Position numbers and translations under genes: made by a program. 64,000 nt of DNA from Escherichia coli (lineage in GTDB: Bacteria > Pseudomonadota > Gammaproteobacteria > Enterobacterales > Enterobacteriaceae), in NCBI RefSeq assembly GCF_036503815.1, contig NZ_AP027764.1, positions 3,906,001 through 3,970,000 on the forward strand, given 5' to 3'. Shown here in pieces: positions 30,095 through 38,224 of this stretch. Below the pieces are notes generated by a model. That model ran no database searches. It had not been told where the DNA came from and worked only from the letters and a program-made list of their open reading frames with translations. The stretch's first letter is position 1; each line of letters starts with the position of its first letter.

Positions 30095-30499
30095 ATGCGT
30101 GCTTTACCGATCTGTTTAGTAGCACTCATGCTAAGCGGCTGTTCCATGTTAAGCAGATCCCCTGTCGAACCCGTTCAAAGCACTGCACCCCAGCCGAAAG
30201 CGGAGCCTGCAAAACCGAAAGCACCGCGCGCCGCGCCGGTCCGAATTTATACCAATGCAGAAGAATTAGTCGGCAAACCATTCCGCGATCTCGGTGAAGT
30301 CAGTGGCGATTCTTGCCAGGCCTCTAATCAGGACTCTCCGCCGAGCATTCCAACCGCGCGTAAGCGGATGCAAATCAATGCCTCTAAAATGAAAGCCAAT
30401 GCGGTATTACTGCATAGCTGCGAAGTTACCAGCGGTACGCCAGGCTGCTATCGTCAGGCTGTATGTATCGGTTCTGCGCTTAACATTACGGCGAAATGA
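30095..30499 (+). CDS. rcsF: Outer-membrane stress-sensor lipoprotein RcsF
   Basis: A 134-residue lipoprotein with lipobox MLSGC (Cys16), then a Pro/Lys/Ala-rich linker (PQPKAEPAKPKAPRAAP). A compact disulfide-bonded domain follows with cysteines in DSCQAS, LHSCEV, PGCYRQ and AVCIGS. RcsF monitors the envelope and LPS, threads through BamA-OMP complexes and triggers the Rcs phosphorelay; bamA is in the same window. It overlaps trmO by 4 bases (ATGA). Confidence 0.97.
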   Translation: MRALPICLVALMLSGCSMLSRSPVEPVQSTAPQPKAEPAKPKAPRAAPVRIYTNAEELVGKPFRDLGEVSGDSCQASNQDSPPSIPTARKRMQINASKMKANAVLLHSCEVTSGTPGCYRQAVCIGSALNITAK

Positions 30500-31203
30500 G
30501 CAGTTTCCAGTTCGAGCAAATAGGCGTTATTCGCTCGCCCTATAAAGAAAAATTCGCCGTTCCGCGCCAGCCAGGTCTGGTAAAAAGCGCCAACGGTGAA
30601 CTGCATCTCATTGCTCCCTACAACCAGGCCGACGCCGTTCGCGGCCTGGAAGCGTTTAGCCATTTATGGATCCTTTTTGTCTTTCATCAAACAATGGAAG
30701 GCGGCTGGCGTCCGACTGTGCGTCCACCGCGCCTCGGCGGTAACGCCAGAATGGGCGTTTTCGCCACACGCTCTACTTTCCGCCCTAACCCGATTGGTAT
30801 GTCGCTGGTAGAGCTGAAGGAAGTTATTTGTCATAAAGATAACGTGATTCTGAAGCTCGGCAGTCTGGATCTGGTCGATGGTACGCCGGTGGTAGATATC
30901 AAACCGTATCTTCCCTTTGCCGAATCGCTTCCTGATGCCAGTGCCAGCTATGCGCAAAGTGCACCAGCGGCAGAGATGGCGGTGAGTTTTACCTTAGAGG
31001 TCGAAAAGCAGCTTTTGACATTGGAGAAGCGCTATCCGCAGTTAACGCTGTTTATCCGCGAAGTACTGGCGCAGGACCCGCGTCCAGCCTATCGTAAAGG
31101 TGAGGAAACGGGCAAAACCTATGCCGTCTGGCTGCATAATTTTAACGTTCGCTGGCGCGTCACCGACGCTGGTTTTGAAGTCTTTGCGCTGGAACCGCGT
31201 TAA
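30496..31203 (+). CDS. trmO: tRNA (N6-threonylcarbamoyladenosine(37)-N6)-methyltransferase TrmO
   Basis: A 235-residue TsaA/YaeB-fold SAM methyltransferase that methylates t6A37 in tRNA-Thr. Family motifs are IGVIRSPYKEKFAVPRQPGL, HLWILFVFH, RPPRLGGNARMGVFATRS and RPNPIGMSLVEL. It overlaps rcsF by 4 bases, consistent with co-transcription despite unrelated functions. Confidence 0.95.
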   Translation: MSSFQFEQIGVIRSPYKEKFAVPRQPGLVKSANGELHLIAPYNQADAVRGLEAFSHLWILFVFHQTMEGGWRPTVRPPRLGGNARMGVFATRSTFRPNPIGMSLVELKEVICHKDNVILKLGSLDLVDGTPVVDIKPYLPFAESLPDASASYAQSAPAAEMAVSFTLEVEKQLLTLEKRYPQLTLFIREVLAQDPRPAYRKGEETGKTYAVWLHNFNVRWRVTDAGFEVFALEPR

Positions 31204-31313
31204 ATTCGCGCCCTTCTCTTTTGACATTTCTTTTGCACTGGTAAACTAAATCACTTTTTTTGTCCCAGGCTCGCCTTGAGCCTGCTCTACCTTCCAACTG
31301 GAACCGTAACAAC

Positions 31314-33032
31314 ATGCGTACTAGCCAATACCTGCTCTCCACTCTTAAGGAGACACCTGCCGACGCCGAGGTGATCAGCCATCAGCTGATGTTACGCGCC
31401 GGGATGATCCGCAAGCTGGCCTCCGGGTTATACACCTGGCTGCCGACCGGCGTGCGCGTTCTGAAAAAAGTCGAAAACATCGTGCGTGAAGAGATGAACA
31501 ACGCCGGTGCGATCGAGGTGTTAATGCCGGTGGTTCAGCCATCTGAACTGTGGCAAGAGAGTGGTCGTTGGGAACAGTATGGCCCGGAATTGCTGCGTAT
31601 TGCTGACCGTGGTGACCGTCCGTTCGTACTTGGCCCAACTCATGAAGAAGTGATTACCGACCTGATTCGTAACGAGCTGAGCTCTTACAAACAGCTGCCG
31701 CTGAACTTCTATCAGATCCAAACCAAGTTCCGTGATGAAGTACGCCCGCGTTTCGGCGTCATGCGTTCCCGCGAATTCCTGATGAAAGATGCTTACTCTT
31801 TCCATACCTCTCAGGAATCCCTGCAGGAAACCTACGATGCAATGTATGCGGCCTACAGCAAAATCTTCAGCCGCATGGGGCTGGATTTCCGCGCCGTACA
31901 GGCCGATACCGGTTCTATCGGCGGCAGCGCCTCTCACGAATTCCAGGTGCTGGCGCAGAGCGGTGAAGACGATGTGGTCTTCTCCGACACCTCTGACTAT
32001 GCAGCGAACATTGAGCTGGCAGAAGCTATCGCGCCGAAAGAACCGCGCGCTGCTGCTACCCAGGAAATGACGCTGGTTGATACGCCGAACGCGAAAACCA
32101 TCGCTGAACTGGTAGAACAATTCAATCTGCCGATTGAAAAAACGGTTAAGACTCTGCTGGTTAAAGCCGTTGAAGGCAGTAGCTTCCCGCTGGTTGCGCT
32201 GCTGGTTCGCGGTGACCACGAGCTGAACGAAGTTAAAGCTGAGAAACTGCCGCAGGTTGCAAGCCCGCTGACTTTCGCGACTGAAGAAGAAATTCGTGCC
32301 GTGGTTAAAGCCGGTCCGGGTTCACTGGGTCCGGTAAACATGCCGATTCCGGTAGTAATTGACCGTACTGTTGCGGCGATGAGTGATTTTGCTGCTGGTG
32401 CTAACATCGATGGCAAACACTACTTCGGTATCAACTGGGATCGCGATGTCGCAACCCCGGAAGTTGCGGATATCCGTAACGTAGTGGCTGGCGATCCAAG
32501 CCCGGATGGACAGGGTACGCTGCTGATCAAACGTGGTATCGAAGTCGGTCACATCTTCCAGCTGGGTACTAAGTACTCCGAAGCACTTAAAGCCTCCGTT
32601 CAGGGTGAAGATGGCCGTAATCAGATCCTGACTATGGGTTGCTACGGTATCGGCGTAACGCGCGTAGTAGCGGCGGCAATTGAGCAGAACTACGACGAAC
32701 GCGGCATCGTATGGCCTGACGCTATCGCACCTTTCCAGGTGGCGATTCTGCCGATGAACATGCACAAATCCTTCCGCGTACAGGAGCTGGCTGAGAAACT
32801 GTATAGCGAACTGCGCGCACAGGGTATCGAAGTGCTGCTGGATGATCGCAAAGAACGTCCGGGCGTGATGTTTGCTGATATGGAACTGATCGGTATTCCG
32901 CACACTATCGTGTTGGGCGACCGTAACCTCGACAACGACGATATCGAATACAAATACCGTCGTAACGGTGAGAAACAGTTAATTAAGACCGGTGACATCG
33001 TCGATTATCTGGTGAAACAGATTAAAGGCTGA
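31314..33032 (+). CDS. proS: Prolyl-tRNA synthetase
   Basis: A 572-residue class II synthetase. Motif 2 (TKFRDEVRPRFGVMRSREF), the YlaK-like INS editing domain inserted at about 224-407 (which clears Ala-tRNA-Pro) and motif 3 (GCYGIGVTRVVAA) are visible, with a C-terminal anticodon-binding domain. The start MRTSQYLLSTLKE is chosen over an in-frame ATG 18 codons upstream, because the family begins there. Followed by a strong terminator. Confidence 0.98.
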   Translation: MRTSQYLLSTLKETPADAEVISHQLMLRAGMIRKLASGLYTWLPTGVRVLKKVENIVREEMNNAGAIEVLMPVVQPSELWQESGRWEQYGPELLRIADRGDRPFVLGPTHEEVITDLIRNELSSYKQLPLNFYQIQTKFRDEVRPRFGVMRSREFLMKDAYSFHTSQESLQETYDAMYAAYSKIFSRMGLDFRAVQADTGSIGGSASHEFQVLAQSGEDDVVFSDTSDYAANIELAEAIAPKEPRAAATQEMTLVDTPNAKTIAELVEQFNLPIEKTVKTLLVKAVEGSSFPLVALLVRGDHELNEVKAEKLPQVASPLTFATEEEIRAVVKAGPGSLGPVNMPIPVVIDRTVAAMSDFAAGANIDGKHYFGINWDRDVATPEVADIRNVVAGDPSPDGQGTLLIKRGIEVGHIFQLGTKYSEALKASVQGEDGRNQILTMGCYGIGVTRVVAAAIEQNYDERGIVWPDAIAPFQVAILPMNMHKSFRVQELAEKLYSELRAQGIEVLLDDRKERPGVMFADMELIGIPHTIVLGDRNLDNDDIEYKYRRNGEKQLIKTGDIVDYLVKQIKG

Positions 33033-33040
33033 TGCCAGAA

Positions 33041-33068
33041 AGGGTCCTGAATTTCAGGACCCTTTTTT
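33041..33068 (+). terminator. Terminator after proS
   Basis: Perfect stem AGGGTCCTGAA/TTCAGGACCCT followed by TTTTT. Confidence 0.92.
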
Positions 33069-33084
33069 ACATGGATTGTATAAA

Positions 33085-33909
33085 ATGGATAAACCAAAGG
33101 CGCACTGGTGCCTGCTTCTCCCCTGCTTTCTTTTACTTTCGGCCTGTACCGTTGATATCAGCCAACCAGACTCATCAGCCACAGCGGTAGATGCCAAGGC
33201 AAAAACATGGGCAGTCAAATTCCAGCATCAAAGCTCTTTCACCGAACAATCAATAAAAGAAATAACAGAACCTGATCTCAAACCCGGCGATTTACTGTTC
33301 TCCTCAAGCCTTGGGGTAACTTCATTTGGTATCCGCGTCTTCAGCACTTCCTCAGTGAGCCACGTTGCAATCTTTTTGGGAGATAATAACGTTGCAGAAG
33401 CGACAGGAGATGGCATCCAGATTGTTTCCCTTAAAAAAGCGATGAAGCATAGTGATAAGCTTTTCGTCTTACGAGTCCCGGATCTTACCCCGCAACAAGC
33501 CACAGAAATTACCGCGTTTGCCAATAAAATCAAAGATAGCGGTTATAACTATCGCGGCATTGTCGAATTTATTCCATTTATGGTGACTCGCCAGATGTGC
33601 TCACTGAATCCGTTCTCCGAGGATTTTCGCCAACAGTGCGTCAGCGGCCTGGCGAAAGCGCAGTTAAGCAGTGTGAGCGAAGGAGACAAAAAGTCGTGGT
33701 TTTGTTCGGAATTTGTCACTGATGCATTTGCCAAAGCCGGACATCCGCTTACGCTGGCACAGTCTGGCTGGATTAGCCCTGCCGATCTGATGCATATGCG
33801 TACTGGCGATGTCTCTGTGTTTAAGCCAGAAACGCAATTAGAGTATATTGGGCACTTGAAGCCAGGGATTTATATCAAAGCGGGTCGCTTCGTTGGGTTG
33901 ACTCAGTGA
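33085..33909 (+). CDS. yaeF: YaeF, NlpC/P60-like lipoprotein (YiiX/YebB group)
   Basis: A 274-residue lipoprotein precursor with lipobox LLSAC (Cys21). The body is a permuted NlpC/P60-type cysteine-peptidase fold: PGDLLFSSSLG, SVSHVAIFLGDNNVAEATGDG (catalytic His) and SWFCSEFVTDAFAKAG (catalytic Cys). Substrate not established; an envelope amidase/peptidase or lipid-acting role is possible. An ATG three codons upstream is an alternative start. Downstream is a REP/BIME element. Confidence 0.9.
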   Translation: MDKPKAHWCLLLPCFLLLSACTVDISQPDSSATAVDAKAKTWAVKFQHQSSFTEQSIKEITEPDLKPGDLLFSSSLGVTSFGIRVFSTSSVSHVAIFLGDNNVAEATGDGIQIVSLKKAMKHSDKLFVLRVPDLTPQQATEITAFANKIKDSGYNYRGIVEFIPFMVTRQMCSLNPFSEDFRQQCVSGLAKAQLSSVSEGDKKSWFCSEFVTDAFAKAGHPLTLAQSGWISPADLMHMRTGDVSVFKPETQLEYIGHLKPGIYIKAGRFVGLTQ

Positions 33910-33934
33910 TAAAAGCCAGCCTCGTCCACAAAAT

Positions 33935-34036
33935 ACCGGATGAGGCGTGAGCGCCTTACCCGGCCTACAAAATCGTGCTAATACAAAATGTTGCATTATT
34001 GGCTGTAGGCCTGATAAGCGCTGCGCATCAGGCAAT
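33935..34036. repeat. BIME (paired REP sequences)
   Basis: Two REP-like palindromes in opposite orientation: CCGGATGAGGCGTGAGCGCC...CCCGGCCTAC on the left and GTAGGCCTGATAAGCGCTGC...CATCAGGC on the right. They lie between the converging yaeF and nlpE genes, a typical position. Confidence 0.85.
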
Positions 34037-34064
34037 TTTTCGTTTGTTTCTGTCTCACGATGGC

Positions 34065-34775
34065 TTACTGCCCCAAACTACTGCAATCCTGGTGCGGGTA
34101 AAATTTACCTGCCGTATCGGGCGCAAATACTTTGGTCGGCGCACCAGTATCCGGATTAGCCTCAAGCGTAAAGTGACCTTCTACTGACAGTAACACCGGT
34201 TTCTCGCTGTTGCCGCGGGCAGCCAAATAGCCCCGTTCCAGCTCAGCGTTATTCGCTACCATGAAACGTTTTCCGGTCGCACAATCAGTAAAGGTTGCCG
34301 CATCAGCCATATAAAAATACATGCCGCGTAGAGTCATCGGCGTCACTGGCAGGCTGGATTTTGCCGGTTCCAGTGTATAGTTGAACTGCGATTCGATCGG
34401 ATTGCCTTCACGATCGAGCATCTCCAGCGCATCTCCTTTCGCCCGATAATATGACTTTTCACCTTTACTGTCGGTTAATACCAGTTTGTCAGCGGTTCGC
34501 GCCCATGTACCGTAGGAGGCGAAAGAGGAAGGCTCTTCACGCGCGCCCAGATAACGTTCATTCATCACCCATGTTCCGTCTTTTTCGAGGAACAGTGAGG
34601 TTTCGATACCTTCGCAATCAGCACACGGCAGCACGCCGCGCCAGCTTTGCGGCATCGGCTTCAGTTCAGCGGCCTGCGCCGGGGAAAGCGTATCGACTTC
34701 GGCCCGATTATTACATCCCATCAGTGTAAAGAGGCTGATTACAGCCATCGCTGTCACTATCGCTTTTTTCACCAT
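34065..34775 (-). CDS. nlpE: Outer-membrane lipoprotein NlpE (copper homeostasis/adhesion, Cpx activator)
   Basis: A 236-residue lipoprotein with lipobox TLMGC (Cys21). The N-terminal barrel has the CxxC motif (CADC, residues 51-54) and a second pair lies near the C-terminus (DCATG, DCSS). It signals surface contact and envelope stress to CpxA. It is last in yaeQ-arfB-nlpE, 13 bases after arfB. Confidence 0.97.
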   Translation of the reverse strand: MVKKAIVTAMAVISLFTLMGCNNRAEVDTLSPAQAAELKPMPQSWRGVLPCADCEGIETSLFLEKDGTWVMNERYLGAREEPSSFASYGTWARTADKLVLTDSKGEKSYYRAKGDALEMLDREGNPIESQFNYTLEPAKSSLPVTPMTLRGMYFYMADAATFTDCATGKRFMVANNAELERGYLAARGNSEKPVLLSVEGHFTLEANPDTGAPTKVFAPDTAGKFYPHQDCSSLGQ

Positions 34776-34788
34776 CCATTCCTTCTTT

Positions 34789-35211
34789 TTATTCCCGACC
34801 GCCGCGCACTTTGCCGCGCAACGCCTTCACGCTTGATTTTTGTGCTTTCGATACCAGCCTGCGCTCTTTTGATGCGCGGGTAGGTCGTGTCGGTCGCCGG
34901 GTTTTTTGTTCTGTTGTTAATTCTTTAATCACTGCCACCAACCGTGCCAGCGCCGCTTCGCGGTTCAGTTCCTGGCTGCGATATTCCTGTGCCTTGATGA
35001 CAATCACTCCATCGCTGCTAATCAGATGATGGCTGGCAGCGAGCAGGCGCTCTTTGTAATACTCTGGCAGGCTGGACGCTCGAATGTCAAAACGTAGATG
35101 AATAGCCGTTGAGGTCTTATTCACATGCTGCCCGCCCGCGCCCTGCGCACGAATGGCGGTGATCTCAAGCTCGCCATCGGGGATAGCAACATGTCGGGAA
35201 ATCATAATCAT
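34789..35211 (-). CDS. arfB: Alternative ribosome-rescue factor B (peptidyl-tRNA hydrolase)
   Basis: A 140-residue class-I release-factor-like protein. The GGQ motif (Gly26-Gln28 in AQGAGGQHVNKTST) hydrolyses peptidyl-tRNA on stalled ribosomes. The Lys/Arg-rich C-terminal tail (RRPTRPTRASKERRLVSKAQ) enters the empty mRNA channel. Its start overlaps the yaeQ stop by 4 bases. Confidence 0.97.
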   Translation of the reverse strand: MIMISRHVAIPDGELEITAIRAQGAGGQHVNKTSTAIHLRFDIRASSLPEYYKERLLAASHHLISSDGVIVIKAQEYRSQELNREAALARLVAVIKELTTEQKTRRPTRPTRASKERRLVSKAQKSSVKALRGKVRGGRE

Positions 35212-35753
35212 GAAGGTTGTTGCCAGGCGATTAAGTTTACTTCCAGATTATTCTTATCATCCGATAACCAAATCACCCCATCCTGAATCGTTGCCTGCAG
35301 CGTCATGGTACGATCGGCAAAGGCGCTCACTTTTGCCAGTTGCTCGTCGTCCAGATACCAGATGGAAAGATTGGCAAACTGCGCACATTTGCTCTGATTT
35401 TGCTGCCACCAGATTTGCGCTGCCCGACTATTATAGGCAAACAGCGCCACTTCTGCGGCCTGGGTGCAGGCTTTCTTAATCCGCCGCTCATCCGGCAATC
35501 CCAGTTCAATCCACAAATCAATGCCCAGATGATCATTACGCAGCCACGCTTCCGGCTCATCATCGGCACACAAACCTCGGGTAAATTGCAGACGCTCATC
35601 GGCATATTTCAGCCACGCCAGCAGGCGCAGCATCATGCGCTCCTGTGTTTCTGAAGGGTGGCGCGCCAGCGTCAGAGAGGCATCGAGAAACTGGTTGCGG
35701 TCGAGATCGGCCACATTAACCGTCGCTTTATAAATTGTCGCTTTAAGCGCCAT
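35208..35753 (-). CDS. yaeQ: YaeQ family protein
   Basis: A 181-residue protein of the YaeQ family (PD-(D/E)XK nuclease-like fold by family knowledge). Visible segments are MALKATIYKATVNVADLDR, ADERLQFTRGL and DLWIELGLPDERRIKKAC. Function unknown. It is first in the minus-strand set with arfB and nlpE; an AAGGAG ribosome site precedes the ATG. It diverges from yaeP. Confidence 0.93.
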   Translation of the reverse strand: MALKATIYKATVNVADLDRNQFLDASLTLARHPSETQERMMLRLLAWLKYADERLQFTRGLCADDEPEAWLRNDHLGIDLWIELGLPDERRIKKACTQAAEVALFAYNSRAAQIWWQQNQSKCAQFANLSIWYLDDEQLAKVSAFADRTMTLQATIQDGVIWLSDDKNNLEVNLIAWQQPS

Positions 35754-35918
35754 AAGAAAACTCCTTTCGAATCAGGAGGCCATTGTAACGGAATACGTGC
35801 AGTTGCGACGCTGATATTGCAGAAATGAGTGTGGTATAGTCACCTTGCGAAACAGAGTTTATCTTCGTAGGCTTAGACTTGCATCCACGGTTAAGTCAGA
35901 GTGCTGACAGGAGGGCAT

Positions 35919-36119
35919 GTGGAAAAATATTGTGAGTTAATACGCAAGCGGTACGCGGAAATCGCCAGCGGAGACTTAGGATACGTTCCGGACGCGCTGG
36001 GCTGCGTTTTGAAAGTGCTGAATGAAATGGCTGCCGACGATGCCCTTTCTGAGGCTGTCAGGGAAAAAGCAGCATACGCTGCGGCAAACTTACTGGTGAG
36101 CGATTATGTCAATGAATGA
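35919..36119 (+). CDS. yaeP: YaeP small protein (UPF0253)
   Basis: A 66-residue protein with GTG start preceded by AGGAGGG; the longer ATG at 35901 is less likely given the ribosome site. The sequence ([20 protein letters not shown] and following) is the conserved UPF0253 protein. No motif of known function. Overlaps rof by 8 bases, so they are probably co-translated. Confidence 0.92.
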
Positions 36120-36366
36120 TACGTATCAACCAATCAATTGTGATGATTACGATAATCTTGAGCTCGCCTGCCAGCATCATTTAATGCTGACACTTGAGCT
36201 GAAAGATGGCGAAAAACTGCAGGGGAAGGCCAGCGATTTAGTCTCCCGCAAAAATGTGGAATATCTGGTCGTCGAAGCTGCTGGCGAAACCCGCGAGCTA
36301 CGTCTGGATAAAATTACCAGCTTTAGCCACCCGGAAATCGGTACGGTGGTGGTGAGCGAGTCCTGA
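36112..36366 (+). CDS. rof: Rho-binding antiterminator Rof (YaeO)
   Basis: An 84-residue inhibitor of transcription terminator Rho. It binds the Rho primary RNA site with an acidic surface ([13 protein letters not shown]). The Sm-like fold region spans [20 protein letters not shown]. An ATG two codons upstream (36106) is an alternative. A REP element follows. Confidence 0.95.
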
Positions 36367-36373
36367 TTTACTT

Positions 36374-36411
36374 TCGCCGGATGCGACGTTTGATGCGTCT
36401 TATCCGGCTTT
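36374..36411. repeat. REP element after rof
   Basis: A single REP palindrome, GCCGGATGCGACGTTTGATG to CGTCTTATCCGGC, in the gap between converging rof and tilS. Confidence 0.85.
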
Positions 36412-36418
36412 CACTTAA

Positions 36419-37714
36419 CTAAGCGTTTCGCCGCCAGACAAAACTTACGCCATTCTCACCTTCAGCCACACCTTCTTGCGTCACAAATACCTCTGCCGCT
36501 GCAATCAGCGTTTCGCCATAAAACAGCAGTGGCGTGGTGTCACGCAACCACGGCGGTACGCCCAGTTCCTGCCAGATTTTCTTTAACTTACGCCCACCAT
36601 TGCGCCCGACAATATGCAGCAATCCTGGCGCTTTGAAACGCACACTGACCGCTTCGTCTGCACGCGGAGGGCGAATATCGCCTCCCGCAGTAAGCTGTAC
36701 ACTTCCCAGCGCCGCCGGTAATTCCAGCGGTTGTAACCACGTCTGCCACGGCACAATGGTTTCGCTTTGCCCAGTGACGGATTTAATCCACCACAGTTGC
36801 GATTGATAGCGGCGGATTTCAAACGCCCCCAAACGTAAACAGGGGGAAGCATCTTCTCGCGCCAGCGCCACTTCCTGCCAGATCCTCACCAACGCGTCGC
36901 GGGAAGGCATCGGTGCATTCTGCCCTGCCAGCCAGCGGCGGATAATCGCCGCGCGACGGGCATCACTCATCGCCAGCATTGGCGCAATCTGCAGCGTCCC
37001 CTGCGGCGTTTGACAGTGTGCTAAATCATCTGCCAGCAGTTCATCCAGCAGGCTCTCTTGCTCAGCACAAAGTGCAGCGCTGCGGGCCGTTGCTTCGGCA
37101 AAATACGGCCAACGCTGCTGCAATAACGGCACTACGCGTAGGCGCAGGAAGTTACGATCGTATGAGTCGTCCTGATTACTTTCGTCTTCAATCCAACGTA
37201 AACCATGCGCCAACGCCCACTGCTCCAGTTCTCCCCGTGTGCGGGCGAGCAACGGTCGGATCAGCCGCGTTCCGGCAAACTCCGAGACTTCCGCCATAGC
37301 CGAAAGCCCTGCAGGGCCGCTACCACGTTTTAACGCCAGCAGAAACGTTTCACATTGATCGTCGAGATGTTGCGCTGTAACCAGCACTTCACCAGGTAAC
37401 AGGGTACGAGCAAATGCCTGATAACGTGCCTGCCGCGCCTGAGCCTCAATACCTAGCCCCTCTTGCGCAAGTTGCACACGCTCAACCACCAGCGGCACCT
37501 GCCACTGCTGGCAGATATTTTCACAATGTTTCACCCAAGCATCAGCGTTGGCACTTAAACCATGATGCACATGAATAGCGCGCAGGGTGACGCCCGGATT
37601 TTCCGTCCGCCACTGCACCAACTGATGCAGCAGAACGGTGGAGTCAAGCCCGCCGCTAAAGGCCACCAGAATCTGGCGTGAGATGAGAAGTTGTCTATTG
37701 AGAGTGAGTGTCAT
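36419..37714 (-). CDS. tilS: tRNA(Ile)-lysidine synthase
   Basis: A 431-residue N-type ATP pyrophosphatase. The P-loop SGGLDS (20-25) adenylates C34 of tRNA-Ile(CAU), which is then joined to lysine so it reads AUA. Further family segments: HVHHGLSANADAWVKHCE, TAQHLDDQCETFLLAL and RNFLRLRVVPLL; the C-terminal domain recognises the tRNA. It lies downstream of yaeR, same strand, 64 bases apart. Confidence 0.96.
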   Translation of the reverse strand: MTLTLNRQLLISRQILVAFSGGLDSTVLLHQLVQWRTENPGVTLRAIHVHHGLSANADAWVKHCENICQQWQVPLVVERVQLAQEGLGIEAQARQARYQAFARTLLPGEVLVTAQHLDDQCETFLLALKRGSGPAGLSAMAEVSEFAGTRLIRPLLARTRGELEQWALAHGLRWIEDESNQDDSYDRNFLRLRVVPLLQQRWPYFAEATARSAALCAEQESLLDELLADDLAHCQTPQGTLQIAPMLAMSDARRAAIIRRWLAGQNAPMPSRDALVRIWQEVALAREDASPCLRLGAFEIRRYQSQLWWIKSVTGQSETIVPWQTWLQPLELPAALGSVQLTAGGDIRPPRADEAVSVRFKAPGLLHIVGRNGGRKLKKIWQELGVPPWLRDTTPLLFYGETLIAAAEVFVTQEGVAEGENGVSFVWRRNA

Positions 37715-37778
37715 GATGGTGCGATTTTACAGTAGCAATGCCCGGCACGTTACCGGGCAAATATGGCGATGACAAGCC

Positions 37779-38168
37779 TTACTGCTCATACAGTTCCAAC
37801 GGCAGTCCGTCCGGATCGTTAAAGAATGTGAAGCGCTTTTGCGTGTAGGGATCGACACGTATGGCTTCACATTTCACGTTATGGCTTTCAAGATGCGCCA
37901 CTGCCGCATCGATATCATCAACGCTAAAAGCCAGATGACGCAGGCCGCAAGCTTCCGGTCTGCTGGGGCGCTCCGGCGGGAACGGAAATGAGAAAAGCTC
38001 AATCACATATTGCCCATTAAGCGCCAAATCCCCTTTCCACGAATCGCGCGCTTCGCGATAGACTTCGCTTTGCAGCGTGAAACCGAGAATATCGCAGTAG
38101 AAAGCTTTGCTCACCGCATAATCCGTCGCAATAATCGCAATATGGTGAACCTGTTTTAAACCCAGCAT
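37779..38168 (-). CDS. yaeR: Glyoxalase/VOC superfamily protein YaeR
   Basis: A 129-residue vicinal-oxygen-chelate protein. Metal-ligand positions are seen as HHIAIIATDY (His), ELFSFPFPPE (Glu), GLRHLAFSVDD (His) and LPLELYEQ (Glu). Its substrate is unknown. The start MLGLKQVHH is preferred; an upstream ATG adds nine residues without family support. It is the third aldehyde-detoxification-type gene in this window, with gloB and dkgB, but not linked to them. Confidence 0.92.
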   Translation of the reverse strand: MLGLKQVHHIAIIATDYAVSKAFYCDILGFTLQSEVYREARDSWKGDLALNGQYVIELFSFPFPPERPSRPEACGLRHLAFSVDDIDAAVAHLESHNVKCEAIRVDPYTQKRFTFFNDPDGLPLELYEQ

Positions 38169-38224
38169 AACGCCTCCTTTATTTGTTAACAGCACGTTAC
38201 TCGCCCGGAAGCCGCTCTGGCAAG